A stretch of DNA of 64,000 nt from assembly GCF_003362805.1 (NCBI RefSeq), contig NZ_QNQT01000002.1, positions 620,001-684,000 of the forward strand, in the 5' to 3' direction. The DNA comes from Neobacillus piezotolerans (GTDB taxonomy: Bacteria; Bacillota; Bacilli; Bacillales; Cytobacillaceae). This document shows positions 42,247-51,208 of the stretch, one piece after another (the stretch's first letter is position 1; the number at the start of each line of letters is the position of its first letter). Below the pieces are notes generated by a model. That model did no database searches. It was not told the DNA's origin and was given only the letters and a program-made list of their open reading frames with translations. A program made the translations under genes and the position numbers.

Positions 42247-44184
42247 ATGATTAACGTAAAATTGGCTGATGGAAGCGTTAGGGAATTTCCAAAAGGAGTA
42301 TCAGTCGGGGAGGCGGCGATGGCAATCAGCGCAAGCCTTGGGAAACAAGCGATTGCCGGGAAGGTGGACGGCGAGCTCGTCGACCTGAGCTTCATACTTG
42401 AAAACGGCGTGGAGCTTCAGATCATTACGCTCGATTCCGAAGATGGGCTGCACATTTTGCGGCATTCTTCGGCGCACATTTTGGCGCAGGCAGTGAAGCG
42501 GCTTTTTAGCGAAGTGAAGCTTGGCATCGGGCCTGTCATTGAAGACGGATTTTACTACGACATGAAGCTTGAACGGAGCCTGTCCCCCGAAGATTTACTC
42601 GCGATTGAAAAAGAAATGGAATGTATTGTCGCAGAGAACCTGGAAATCAAGCGCCATGAGGTTTCCTATCAGGAAGCGGAAAGAATTTTTTCGGAAAAAG
42701 GCGAGCCGTTCAAGCTGGAAATTCTGAAGGACCTGCCTCCCGGCGGAAAAATAACTCTCTATGAGCAGGGAGAATTCGTTGATCTTTGCCGCGGCCCGCA
42801 CCTTCCGTCTACTGGCTTCGTAAAAGCGTTCAAATTGACACGCGTTTCCGGCGCTTACTGGCGCGGCGACAGCGAAAAGGAAGTGCTTCAACGAGTCTAC
42901 GGCGTTGCTTTTAAAAAGAAAAAGGAACTGGATGAGTACTTGAATTTCCTTGAGGAAGCGGCCAAGCGCGACCACCGGAAGCTTGGGAAGCAGCTGGAAC
43001 TGTTCATGTTTTCCGAGGAAGCGCCGGGAATGCCGTTCTATCTGCCGAATGGGCAAATTATTCGCAATGAACTGGAGAATTTCTCGCGCGAGCTCCAATA
43101 CGGCGCCGATTACAGTGAGGTCCGGACTCCGTTCATGATGAACCAGCGGCTCTGGGAGCAATCGGGCCACTGGGACCACTACCATGAAAACATGTACTTT
43201 TCAGAGGTCGACGGGACAAAATTCGCGATGAAGCCGATGAACTGCCCCGGCCATATGCTGATTTTTAAAAACAATCTATACTCCTATCGCGATTTGCCTG
43301 TGCGTTTATCCGAGTTTGGCCAGGTCCACCGCCACGAATACAGCGGCGCGCTGAATGGCATGCTGCGCGTCCGGACTTTTTGCCAGGACGACGCCCACAT
43401 TTTCGTGCGCGAGGACCAAATCGAGGATGAAATCAAGAAAGTGTTCAAGCTTGTTGACCGGGTGTACAGGACTTTCGGATTCGATTATTCGGTGGAACTG
43501 TCGACTCGCCCGGACGACTCACTCGGCGAAGATGCGCTCTGGGAAGTTTCCGAGGCCGCTTTGAAGCGGGTGCTTGAAAACTTGCAAATCCCGTATCATT
43601 TGAACGAAGGCGATGGGGCGTTTTACGGACCGAAAATCGATTTTCATATAAAGGACGCCTTGAAGCGGAGCCATCAATGCGCGACAATCCAGCTTGATTT
43701 TCAGATGCCAGAGAAATTTGATTTGGCGTACATCAACGAAAAGAACGAAAAGGTGCGGCCCGTCGTCATCCACCGCGCAATTTTCGGCTCCATCGACCGC
43801 TTCTTCGGAATCCTCGTCGAACATTTCGCCGGCGCCTTCCCGGTTTGGCTCGCTCCGGTCCAGGCGCAAATCATCCCTGTTTCAGGAGTCCACCTGGATG
43901 CCTGCTTGCAGATCCAGTCAGAATTGAAGCAGCTAGGGGTTAGGGTAAAAGTGGACGGAAGCGGGGAGAAGCTTGGCTACAAAATCCGCCAGGCACAAAT
44001 GCAGAAACTCCCGTATGTGCTCGTGATTGGCGACAAGGAAGTGAACGATAACGCCGTGAATGTGCGGAAATACGGTGAGCAAAGCTCCGAAAGCCTTCCG
44101 TTCGAAGTGTTTAAAGAAAACATTGTCCGGCAAATCAAGGAACGCTCCCTCAGAAATGAAGAGCCAGCGGGTGAACTTGTATAA
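42247..44184 (+). CDS. thrS: Threonyl-tRNA synthetase
   Basis: 645 residues. TGS domain (1-63), editing domain with HSSAHILAQAV (Hxxx H motif), class II core with motif 2 RLSEFGQVHRHEYSGALNGM and motif 3 HRAIFGSIDRFFGIL, and the anticodon-binding domain (about 535-645). Zinc ligands are present (MNCPGH, HRHE, and H of the motif 3 region). GGAGAGG precedes ATG 42247. With its tandem T-boxes it may correspond to the inducible ThrZ-type copy; whether a second synthetase exists elsewhere is unknown. Confidence 0.95.
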   Translation: MINVKLADGSVREFPKGVSVGEAAMAISASLGKQAIAGKVDGELVDLSFILENGVELQIITLDSEDGLHILRHSSAHILAQAVKRLFSEVKLGIGPVIEDGFYYDMKLERSLSPEDLLAIEKEMECIVAENLEIKRHEVSYQEAERIFSEKGEPFKLEILKDLPPGGKITLYEQGEFVDLCRGPHLPSTGFVKAFKLTRVSGAYWRGDSEKEVLQRVYGVAFKKKKELDEYLNFLEEAAKRDHRKLGKQLELFMFSEEAPGMPFYLPNGQIIRNELENFSRELQYGADYSEVRTPFMMNQRLWEQSGHWDHYHENMYFSEVDGTKFAMKPMNCPGHMLIFKNNLYSYRDLPVRLSEFGQVHRHEYSGALNGMLRVRTFCQDDAHIFVREDQIEDEIKKVFKLVDRVYRTFGFDYSVELSTRPDDSLGEDALWEVSEAALKRVLENLQIPYHLNEGDGAFYGPKIDFHIKDALKRSHQCATIQLDFQMPEKFDLAYINEKNEKVRPVVIHRAIFGSIDRFFGILVEHFAGAFPVWLAPVQAQIIPVSGVHLDACLQIQSELKQLGVRVKVDGSGEKLGYKIRQAQMQKLPYVLVIGDKEVNDNAVNVRKYGEQSSESLPFEVFKENIVRQIKERSLRNEEPAGELV

Positions 44185-44193
44185 TTGGTTGTG

Positions 44194-44226
44194 TGCGCCG
44201 ATCCTTTGGGATTGGCGCATTTTCTT
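44194..44226 (+). terminator. Terminator of thrS
   Basis: TGCGCCGATCC, four-base loop, GGATTGGCGCA with one wobble, then TTTTC. Confidence 0.75.
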
Positions 44227-44349
44227 CAAGATCGTTAGGGCATATTTCAAAACTTGGCAAACCATTAGGCGAAATGTGATAATTTGAGTATCCAATAATA
44301 TGGAAACGAAGAACGCGAATATGAGAAACAATGAAAGGCGGCGGTCTCT

Positions 44350-44883
44350 TTGAAAAAATGGCTCCTGTCCAGTATAGGGATTGCGGCCATAATCGCGGTT
44401 CTTTTTACTTTTTTGAAAAATGGGCCCACAAACCCTGTGAGTCTAGGGGAACACATCAACCTGCTTGCATCCGGTAATAGTCTCCCCGCCAATTTCGAAG
44501 AGATCTCCTTTCAGAACGAAAATCATCCAGGTAATAAATATTTGGTGAAAAAAGTAGGCAATCAAATTGGCTACCAAAAGATGTGGAGCTATTTCGGGCT
44601 AGATTCAGCTAGAATTCCGGCTATCGATTTTTCAAAGAAAGCTGTCATTTTCATTGGCACCTATGAATCAGGCAGCTGCCCTTATAAGTTTGAAGAAGCC
44701 GCTATCCGGGCTGCGGGAGAAGAGTTAGCGATCAGGCTTGCGGCCGCAAGTGGAGTCTGTACAACTGATGCCTCACCAAGAACTTTTGTGATTGGAATTG
44801 AAAAAGATGCTTCGGAGAACATGAGAAATTTCGTTGTCTTGCAAGGCAGAAAAGAAATCTCGGTGCCAGTGTTGGAGGAGTAA
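44350..44883 (+). CDS. Secreted or anchored hypothetical protein
   Basis: 177 residues. One N-terminal hydrophobic segment (residues 4-21). The rest has SKKAVIFIGTYESGSCPYKF and TFVIGIEKD, which resemble protease-inhibitor-like PrcB domains, with two cysteines placed to form a disulfide. Start TTG 44350 with AAAGGCGGCGG upstream. Function unknown. Confidence 0.65.
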   Translation: MKKWLLSSIGIAAIIAVLFTFLKNGPTNPVSLGEHINLLASGNSLPANFEEISFQNENHPGNKYLVKKVGNQIGYQKMWSYFGLDSARIPAIDFSKKAVIFIGTYESGSCPYKFEEAAIRAAGEELAIRLAAASGVCTTDASPRTFVIGIEKDASENMRNFVVLQGRKEISVPVLEE

Positions 44884-44915
44884 GTTGTTTAGGAAGAATA
44901 GGGGATGGATAGTAA

Positions 44916-45479
44916 GTGAAAAAGTGGAAAACCATAGCGTCTGAGTATTTTTACAAAACGCCATTCGGCAATTTGCGGAAGGACACATGTCAGCTTTCAA
45001 ACGGAATTGTTATCAAAGATTATTATGTAAATGAATACGCCGACTGGGTGAATGCCGTAGTTATAACCGAGGACAACAAAATCGTCCTTGTTAAACAATA
45101 CCGCCACGCGGGGAATGACTTCTTCCTGGAGATACCCGCCGGCAAAGTTGAAGAAAACGAAACGCATGAAGAAGGAATCCTTCGGGAAATTAGGGAGGAA
45201 ACCGGTTTTGCATCAAAATCCGCGCCTGTTAAGTTAGGGGAATACATGGTCAATCCCGCAACCCAAACAAATAAAATAATAACCTACCTGATCCAGGGCG
45301 CCTATCAAGCATCCGTACAAACCTTGGATAGCACAGAAGAGATCCAGGTTATGCTCGTTGATTTAAACGATTTCGGCAGGCTGATCCGAGCGGGGGAAAT
45401 CAAAACCCAGCTATTTACCGCGAGTGCCTATTATATGGCGATGGATTATATTGCAAGTCCGAGGTTAGTGTCTTCATAG
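44916..45479 (+). CDS. NUDIX hydrolase (ADP-ribose pyrophosphatase type)
   Basis: 187 residues. The Nudix box GKVEENETHEEGILREIREE plus TGF is complete (G-x5-E-x7-REVREE-type). YRHAGNDFFLEIPAGKVE is typical of ADP-ribose pyrophosphatases. GTG 44916 start, 32 bases after the previous gene, GGGGATGG upstream. Confidence 0.82.
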   Translation: MKKWKTIASEYFYKTPFGNLRKDTCQLSNGIVIKDYYVNEYADWVNAVVITEDNKIVLVKQYRHAGNDFFLEIPAGKVEENETHEEGILREIREETGFASKSAPVKLGEYMVNPATQTNKIITYLIQGAYQASVQTLDSTEEIQVMLVDLNDFGRLIRAGEIKTQLFTASAYYMAMDYIASPRLVSS

Positions 45480-45507
45480 ATTAAAATACATAGAGGTGGC
45501 AAAGGAT

Positions 45508-46113
45508 ATGTTTCTCTCAAAATTAGATGCGGGAACGCTGACGGATAGTCAGTTGACGAACGTGCTATTCGGGGGCATTGAGGATGATGGCGAACGAGGA
45601 GACTGCATTTTTGTGGCTGGGAGCAATAAGGCTGTCCAGTACAGGCTGCCAAAAGCGGTGCAGCTTTATAATGAAGGCAGGGCCGGCAAAATTCTTTTTT
45701 CGGGAGGGGTAACGTGGCCGGGCACCGACTTTCCGGAAGCCATTATGCTGAAAAATGAAGCACTCGCGCTCGGGGTTCCGGAAGAGGATATATTGGTTGA
45801 GGACCAGTCGCTCCACACAAAGGAAAACGTGCTCGCCTCATTGGTAACATTGGATCGTACGTTTTACCTGCACAAAATAAACCGGCTCCTGGTTGTCACG
45901 ACCGCCTACCACATGCGGCGGATGCACCTGACGTTGAAAACATACATGCCGCCGTGGATCGGTTATACGTTGTGCCCCGTTAAGGATAACAATACAAATG
46001 ACGATAACTGGTTCCTCAGTGACATCGGGAGAAACCGGGTCGAGACCGAAGCCCAAAAACTAATACACTATGTAAAACTCGGGGTTCTGAACGATGAAAA
46101 CGTGGATTTATAA
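45508..46113 (+). CDS. YdcF-like (DUF218) protein
   Basis: 201 residues, Rossmann-like. CIFVAGSNKAVQYRLPKAVQ, FSGGVTWPGTDFPEAIMLKN and VTTAYHMRRMHLTLKTY follow the DUF218/YdcF pattern. ATG 45508 is preferred because AAAGGAT and AGAGG lie upstream; the GTG at 45496 has no site. These proteins are thought to bind nucleotides or act in envelope metabolism; the role is not known. Confidence 0.8.
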   Translation: MFLSKLDAGTLTDSQLTNVLFGGIEDDGERGDCIFVAGSNKAVQYRLPKAVQLYNEGRAGKILFSGGVTWPGTDFPEAIMLKNEALALGVPEEDILVEDQSLHTKENVLASLVTLDRTFYLHKINRLLVVTTAYHMRRMHLTLKTYMPPWIGYTLCPVKDNNTNDDNWFLSDIGRNRVETEAQKLIHYVKLGVLNDENVDL

Positions 46114-46145
46114 AATTCGTTTAAAAAATATCCTACATTAATAGA

Positions 46146-46397
46146 GTGGAGTGGACAAAAATTAAAAGGTACATTGCATTTCTTATTAGCTTTATTCTCT
46201 TGTATATGTTTTTCGAGGTGATCTCAGGTTCTGTCCTAACAGCGCTTTACACGCCTGATTTATATTTAGTAAGCAACAGCCTAAACGGGGAAGTGCTGTT
46301 TGCGAGACCGTCCAGTTTCTTTTTTCTAGGCATCCTGTTTATTGCCACATTAGCTTATTTCTTTTCGCAAAAGTTGTTTAGGGAGCCATCAAAATGA
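46146..46397 (+). CDS. Small membrane protein (83 residues)
   Basis: Two helices (residues 9-27 and 57-73). GTG 46146 start with a weak site (AGAGTGG). No family recognised. Downstream an imperfect hairpin AACCAGCC / GGCCGGTT (about 46412-46436) may end its transcript. Confidence 0.55.
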   Translation: MEWTKIKRYIAFLISFILLYMFFEVISGSVLTALYTPDLYLVSNSLNGEVLFARPSSFFFLGILFIATLAYFFSQKLFREPSK

Positions 46398-46552
46398 CTG
46401 TTCTTGAAAATTAACCAGCCAAAAAGAAGGCCGGTTCTGTATGGCCAATCTTTTTTAAAAAAATGTTGGAATTTGCGGGAAAAATCGGTTTAGCATCTTG
46501 GTATGTCGGGTAAATAGGACTGAATGTGAGAAACTTCAGTGAGGCGAGCGAC

Positions 46553-46696
46553 ATGCACGAACATGAACAACAATTGCTAAGAAGAGAAATCAGCAGGCTG
46601 TCACAAGACCTTGAAAGGTGCTCCGACCCTCAGTACAAAGAGCTGATACAAGAATATATTATGTTTTTAGGTACTGTCATAGACGATAATAATTAA
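46553..46696 (+). CDS. Small helical protein (47 residues)
   Basis: Reads MHEHEQQLLRREISRLSQDL and ends QEYIMFLGTVIDDNN, an acidic two-helix design. GTGAGG lies about ten bases upstream and a clear terminator begins right after the stop codon, which supports a real gene. It loosely recalls short Spo0E-like proteins but lacks their SQELD core, so it is left unnamed. Confidence 0.6.
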   Translation: MHEHEQQLLRREISRLSQDLERCSDPQYKELIQEYIMFLGTVIDDNN

Positions 46697-46720
46697 TCCC
46701 CGTTTAGGGGGTTTTTTTGT
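46697..46720 (+). terminator. Terminator of the 47-residue gene
   Basis: CCCC, GTTTA loop, GGGGG and seven T. Confidence 0.75.
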
Positions 46721-46876
46721 GAGCAAAAGTTTTGCGGAGAGAATTTTTCAGGCTGGCTAAAATGCATAAACTTTAAATTAGCCGTTTCTATCTTTGAAAC
46801 GGTTTTGTGTGAAGGTAACTACATATTATGGTAAAATTAGGATAAATGAGTAACCTCGGTTAAGGAGGTTTTAAAA

Positions 46877-47341
46877 ATGGACTCCATTCAAAGAAGGTTC
46901 GTGATTTCAAACAAAATTAGGAATGTCCTCACAGTTCTTCTTGTAGGCTATTTCACTCTGGGGGTAGTTTTTTATGTTGTGAAGATTCCTATATCAGCTG
47001 CGGGTTTACTCTTCAAGGTGGAACCGCCCGCCTATCTCCCAATTGAGGCGGAACAATCGTATGCCAAGGTCATCGGCTTCAACAGGGTGCAGCTGATCTA
47101 CGAAAATCAAAATGAGTCCATTATTGTTTGGGCGACAAGCAAACTAGGGTGGAACAATGTAGCGGGCTGGGATGAAACCCTTTCATTACCGGATGGCACT
47201 CCCGCCTATTTCACCGTCGGCGCAGATGACATCCAAATGTTCAGCTGGACAAAAGGCAAAGTGGAATACTCAATTGACTATAGAGGAACAAGGGACCTGG
47301 GGAAAGAAGAGTTCATTAAGACTGCTTTAAGTATGAAGTGA
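46877..47341 (+). CDS. Membrane-anchored DUF4367-like protein
   Basis: 154 residues; one membrane helix (NVLTVLLVGYFTLGVVFYV, about 17-35) and an extracytoplasmic beta-sheet domain with GFNRVQLIYENQNESIIVWA. Similar domains occur in anti-sigma factors and lipoproteins of bacilli. TTAAGGAGG precedes the ATG. Role unknown. Confidence 0.65.
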   Translation: MDSIQRRFVISNKIRNVLTVLLVGYFTLGVVFYVVKIPISAAGLLFKVEPPAYLPIEAEQSYAKVIGFNRVQLIYENQNESIIVWATSKLGWNNVAGWDETLSLPDGTPAYFTVGADDIQMFSWTKGKVEYSIDYRGTRDLGKEEFIKTALSMK

Positions 47342-47349
47342 AATTTAAG

Positions 47350-47390
47350 ACTGCCGGCAACCCTCCAACAAGGTTGCCGGCAGTTTTTTA
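47350..47390 (+). terminator. Terminator of the DUF4367-like gene
   Basis: ACTGCCGGCAACC and GGTTGCCGGCAGT pair perfectly around nine bases, then T-run. It may also end the convergent MerR gene. Confidence 0.9.
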
Positions 47391-47429
47391 TTGTGGGGAG
47401 TCTCTCAGAAAGCTTGTTGGAAACATCCA

Positions 47430-48197
47430 TTATCCTTCCCCCGCCAAAACGGGAATCATATACCGAAATGTAGGTGCATAGGGAGATTCGAATTTCTCCA
47501 ATTTGGCCCCTTGGGTCTTGAACCCGAACCGGTAAACCTGCCTCATGAACTGGAAACAGATGAACGGATCATTGACACTGCAATCCAATGTGGCAAAGAC
47601 CGTTGGCTTCAGTTTTTCAACATATATGTCTCCGCCGTAGGGCGCGAGGGAAGGCACTTTTGTTAAAATAAACCCTACTTCTCCCGTCATGGAATCGCCA
47701 ATGGAATCGAGTGTCCGAAGGTAGATTCCAGGCCGAACGTTAAGTCCAAGTTGCTTTATTTTATCCATATCGGAAAGCATGGCAGACTGGAAAGGGTTCG
47801 TTTGCCTTTTGACAGTATGCCGGAACCAAATGAACGTCGGCTGCTCGTCCCACTTCACCAACTGCATATGCTGCTCCTTGGCATTCATTCCATGCAAATA
47901 TTGTTTTGCAACCTGCAGGGAAGCAAGCTTCTCATCGACTTCCAACCTCCATCCGGAGAGCAAATGCTGTCTTTTTTCCTCATCCGCGTCCATGTACGTA
48001 TGAATGTCCTCAATGCTGATATCAGCAAGGCGGAGGGAATGGATAATGTGGGCTTGATGCACCTGTTCCTCGGAGTAAACCCGATAGCCATTCTCGAGCC
48101 GCCCGGCAGGCACGAGCAACCCTTTCTGGTCATAGAACCGGAGTGTGCTCGGTGAAAGCCCGGTCCGCTCGGAAAATTTCCGTATGGTTATCGCCAA
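47430..48197 (-). CDS. MerR-family regulator with GyrI-like effector domain
   Basis: 255 residues: MerR helix-turn-helix (IRKFSERTGLSPSTLRFYDQ), wing (ENGYRVYSEEQV), coiled-coil dimer helix, then a C-terminal GyrI/BmrR-type small-molecule domain (about 100-255). TTG 48197 follows GGAGGTGAACGGGT. Such proteins sense hydrophobic or cationic compounds and activate efflux or detoxification genes. It lies 99 bases after a two-domain VOC gene on the same strand, a possible target or partner. Confidence 0.82.
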   Translation of the reverse strand: MAITIRKFSERTGLSPSTLRFYDQKGLLVPAGRLENGYRVYSEEQVHQAHIIHSLRLADISIEDIHTYMDADEEKRQHLLSGWRLEVDEKLASLQVAKQYLHGMNAKEQHMQLVKWDEQPTFIWFRHTVKRQTNPFQSAMLSDMDKIKQLGLNVRPGIYLRTLDSIGDSMTGEVGFILTKVPSLAPYGGDIYVEKLKPTVFATLDCSVNDPFICFQFMRQVYRFGFKTQGAKLEKFESPYAPTFRYMIPVLAGEG

Positions 48198-48295
48198 ACC
48201 CGTTCACCTCCATCAAGGTATGCATCCAAGTTATCTCTCGCAAAATGGCCGCAACATTCACTTGTCGGGCTATACATTGAGAACAGCAGATGGAC

Positions 48296-49114
48296 TTAGG
48301 CAGGATACGACCAAATATTGATCCGGTTTCCGTCCGGATCAAAAAAGTGGAAGCCAGCCCAGCCTGAATTCGGATTACCGGCGATTTCCGAGGGTTCCAG
48401 CCCTTTTTCCTTCAGCTGATTATACGTTTCGAAGAACAATTCAGGACGGACATCAAAATAATTCCGTACGGAAGGGTTTGCTTTTTCAAAAGAAGCGTCC
48501 TCAATGCGCTCAAGCCAAATATTATCGTAAAACACTTCAGAAAGCTGAATCCAATCATAGGCATCCTCTACTTGTAGGTGCGCATAATCACAGCCATATT
48601 GTTTTACAAATTTCAACCCCAGGTTCTCTTCATACCAGGCCACCGCTTTCTTTATATCCCTGACTCCAATCCTCAGGTTCACATCGCTGAAACCTGTAAT
48701 CCGCGCTTCTAGGAATTGACCTTCAAGGGAAGGGTTATGTACAGCGGTTATCCTTGAGTTCTCAAAGCCGAAAATATCAAAACTTATCTGCCCCGTCGGC
48801 AATTCTGTCATTGATGAGACCTTAATTCCTTCCCTTTCGAAATATGCCAAGGTTTCCTTCAGATTCACAACTTCAAACCCAATCCTTGTATGCCCTTCAA
48901 AGGAACTGTCTGATTTAAAATGCTCGAAATCAGCCTCAAACGATTTAAGCGTTACAACCCCAAGCCGCGGCATTTTAAGAAAGGCTTTTTTCCCGACTGG
49001 GCTCACAACCTGGTCCAGGCACGTCCACCCCATATGTTTGGTATACCAGGTAACACCGTCCTCAAAACTATCCCACGAAACCATAATAAACCCGCCATCC
49101 CATCTAAAAACCAT
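48296..49114 (-). CDS. Two-domain VOC-family protein
   Basis: 272 residues with two glyoxalase-like modules: residues 1-125 (WDSFEDGVTWYTKHMGWTCL) and 135-272 (VNLRIGVRDIKKAVAWYEEN, ending FHFFDPDGNRINIWSYP). AGGGGTTGAAG precedes ATG 49114. Possibly co-transcribed with the MerR regulator that follows. Substrate unknown. Confidence 0.78.
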   Translation of the reverse strand: MVFRWDGGFIMVSWDSFEDGVTWYTKHMGWTCLDQVVSPVGKKAFLKMPRLGVVTLKSFEADFEHFKSDSSFEGHTRIGFEVVNLKETLAYFEREGIKVSSMTELPTGQISFDIFGFENSRITAVHNPSLEGQFLEARITGFSDVNLRIGVRDIKKAVAWYEENLGLKFVKQYGCDYAHLQVEDAYDWIQLSEVFYDNIWLERIEDASFEKANPSVRNYFDVRPELFFETYNQLKEKGLEPSEIAGNPNSGWAGFHFFDPDGNRINIWSYPA

Positions 49115-49233
49115 CACTTCAACCCCTTATAAGTGTATCGGTAACATCTTCCAACTCCTATTCTAAAGGTTAAAGTTACTTTAAGGTCAAGAAGTTTTAA
49201 GAAATTTCAAGCCAATCTACCAGGAATTTCATC

Positions 49234-49261
49234 TTGTGTAAAATTGATAGGTATGTATAAT
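49234..49261 (+). promoter_or_regulatory. Promoter of the guanidine riboswitch transcript
   Basis: TTGTGT (49234-49239), 16 bases, TATAAT (49256-49261). Confidence 0.6.
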
Positions 49262-49286
49262 GAAAACTAATTGTATAAAAAATGTT

Positions 49287-49407
49287 TTCTAGGGTTCCGT
49301 AACATCATGTTAGCCTGGTCCGAGAGAAAACTCACAGCCAATGCTGTGCCACGGAGGGACAAAAGCCTGGGAGATAACTGTTTACAGTAAATCTCTCGGG
49401 TTTTTTG
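49287..49407 (+). promoter_or_regulatory. Guanidine-I (ykkC) riboswitch
   Basis: The conserved ykkC blocks occur in order: CTAGGGTTCCG, GGTCCGAGAG, GCCACGGAGGGAC, AAAAGCC. They are followed by a terminator CCTGGGAGAT / ATCTCTCGGG with T-run (49366-49407). Guanidinium binding stabilises the aptamer and prevents terminator formation, switching on the two exporters downstream. Confidence 0.93.
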
Positions 49408-49444
49408 TGTTTCTGAACTAAATGCTACAAGGAAGGTGAGAAAG

Positions 49445-49786
49445 ATGAATTCAAACTGGACGAAAGTTATTATTGCCGCCATATTCGAGGTAGCATGGGT
49501 GATTGGATTGAAACATGCGGATGGATTCCTGGAATGGACAGGAACCGTTGTGGCGATAGCGATAAGTTTTTACCTCATGATCGAGGCGAGCCGGAATCTG
49601 CCCGTGGGAACGGTTTATGCTGTGTTCGTCGGCCTTGGGACCGCGGGAACGGTTATATCCGATATCGTAATCTTTGGAGAGCCATTTAAGGTGGCTAAAA
49701 TCCTATTGATTGTCATTTTGCTTGCCGGAGTCGTTGGCTTAAAGTTGGTCACAGGCGGCAGCGGGAAAGAGGAGGCGGAATCATAA
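49445..49786 (+). CDS. ykkC: SMR guanidinium exporter subunit
   Basis: 113 residues, four helices, EmrE-like. [18 protein letters not shown] contains the essential membrane glutamate (about residue 14), and [20 protein letters not shown] is the central SMR motif. AAGGAAGGTGAG precedes ATG 49445. With YkkD it forms a paired guanidinium/proton antiporter (also called GdnC). Confidence 0.92.
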   Translation: MNSNWTKVIIAAIFEVAWVIGLKHADGFLEWTGTVVAIAISFYLMIEASRNLPVGTVYAVFVGLGTAGTVISDIVIFGEPFKVAKILLIVILLAGVVGLKLVTGGSGKEEAES

Positions 49787-50100
49787 TGGCATGGATTTCA
49801 TTGATTTTTGCGGGGCTTTTTGAAATGTTTGGCGTTGCCATGATGAATAGGCTTAACCAAAAACGGAACTGGCAATCGGTGGTCTTGTTGGTTCTAGGGT
49901 TCGGTGCCAGCTTCCTGTTTTTATCGTATGCGATGAAAACCTTGCCGATGGGGACGGCTTATGCGATTTGGACTGGAATCGGCGCGTCAGGCGGGGCGCT
50001 CTTAGGGATGTTCTTTTACGGGGAATCAAAAGACTGGAAGCGGGTTGTCTGCATTTCAATGGTACTAGGATCCGCAATAGGGCTGAAACTCATTTCATAA
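49786..50100 (+). CDS. ykkD: SMR guanidinium exporter subunit
   Basis: 104 residues, four helices: FAGLFEMFGVAMMNRLNQKR with the conserved glutamate, and KTLPMGTAYAIWTGIGASGG. It overlaps ykkC by one base (TAATG), the usual stoichiometric coupling of paired SMR proteins (GdnD). Confidence 0.92.
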   Translation: MAWISLIFAGLFEMFGVAMMNRLNQKRNWQSVVLLVLGFGASFLFLSYAMKTLPMGTAYAIWTGIGASGGALLGMFFYGESKDWKRVVCISMVLGSAIGLKLIS

Positions 50101-50182
50101 TCGTGGAAAATAATTCCTCCATATGGTTAGATAGGATTATCTGAAAATTCCTTAATAGATAGCTAATGGAGGGATGATTTCA

Positions 50183-50548
50183 ATGGGCCACGAACAGGCT
50201 TTGGAAAATTATATCCGGGCAACAAACACGCATGACTTTAGCCAGGTTGAGAAACTTCTGCATCCAGGAGCGGTTTATTGGTTCTCGGATAAAACCTGCA
50301 CATCGATAAGCGATATACAGGCATATTTTGAAAATTCATGGAATCTAATCAAGGATGAGGTATACTCCGCGTCCGATATCAATTGGCTCGCCGTTGACGC
50401 CAACTCAGCCACCTGCATTTACCGGTATCACTACGAGGGATATTACAACGGAACCTTTGCTTCCGGCAGCGGCCGGGTAACCAATGTTTTCGTAAAAGAT
50501 GCCAACCAGGAATGGAAACTAATCCACGAGCATCTTAGCCCGAACTAA
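50183..50548 (+). CDS. NTF2-like (SnoaL/DUF4440-type) protein
   Basis: 121 residues starting MGHEQALENYIRATNTHDFS with VTNVFVKDANQEWKLIHEHL at the end, the cone-shaped NTF2-like fold of small enzymes and binding proteins. GGAGGG lies nine bases before ATG 50183. Function unknown. Confidence 0.75.
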   Translation: MGHEQALENYIRATNTHDFSQVEKLLHPGAVYWFSDKTCTSISDIQAYFENSWNLIKDEVYSASDINWLAVDANSATCIYRYHYEGYYNGTFASGSGRVTNVFVKDANQEWKLIHEHLSPN

Positions 50549-50615
50549 AGCTTTTTTAAAAAGCGGTTTTCGTTTACACCTGGTTTAAGTAGTTATAGAG
50601 TGCCAACCTGATTTC

Positions 50616-50710
50616 AAGACCGTTTTGAAAGATTTTAAGAGGTGAAACGGTTTTTATCCAGGTTCTAAAGACCGTTTCTATAGATTTTAAGAGGTAGAAC
50701 GGTCTTGCTC
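50616..50710. repeat. Tandem 52-bp hairpin repeat (second locus)
   Basis: AAGACCGTTT begins at 50616 and 50668, and GATTTTAAGAGGT at 50631 and 50683, both exactly 52 bases apart. Each unit folds: ACCGTTT with AAACGGT, and GACCGTTTCTA with TAGAACGGTC (one bulge). Period and hairpin-plus-spacer design equal those of 32917-33015, though the sequence differs. Confidence 0.8.
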
Positions 50711-50766
50711 TGGGTCCTTTTGTAGGCCATCCAAATTATCAAACTAGCAAATGAGGAAAACGAGCC

Positions 50767-51168
50767 ATGAGTATTCAAATTTTAACTAACTCCGAAAAGT
50801 CAATTAAGGCTGCGGACGTGATGCGGCTCTACCGGGATGCTGGATGGTGGCGGGAAAGGGAAGAGGGCGATATTGAGCTGATGCTTGCGAGCGGGCCATC
50901 CGTGGGAGCATGGGACGGGGAAGCACTCATTGGGTTTGCCCGCGCCGTCGCGGACGGGAAATTCAGGGCGTATATCGAGGACGTTGTTATCCATTCAGCC
51001 TATCAACGTGATGGGATTGGGACACAGCTTGTATCCAGGCTTTTGGAAATCCTCGCCCATATTGACGTCATCAGCTTATTTTGCGAACCACACCTCATTC
51101 CTTTTTATGAGAAAAACAACTTCAGGCACAGCAAATCGCAAAACGTCATGCATTTGATTAAAAGATAG
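50767..51168 (+). CDS. GNAT-family N-acetyltransferase
   Basis: 133 residues. VVIHSAYQRDGIGTQLVSRL is the acetyl-CoA loop; LIPFYEKNNFRHSK is motif B. GAGG lies about 12 bases before the ATG. The N-terminal RLYRDAGWWRE resembles a subfamily common in bacilli. Substrate unknown. Confidence 0.8.
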   Translation: MSIQILTNSEKSIKAADVMRLYRDAGWWREREEGDIELMLASGPSVGAWDGEALIGFARAVADGKFRAYIEDVVIHSAYQRDGIGTQLVSRLLEILAHIDVISLFCEPHLIPFYEKNNFRHSKSQNVMHLIKR

Positions 51169-51208
51169 ATTAGCCTAAACGCATTTTTTTAAAAGAAAGG
51201 AGGGTACG

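Noticed and set aside
46553-46696. Spo0E-family assignment for the 47-residue protein
   Set aside because: The SQELD core is absent, unlike the clear match at 37031-37207.
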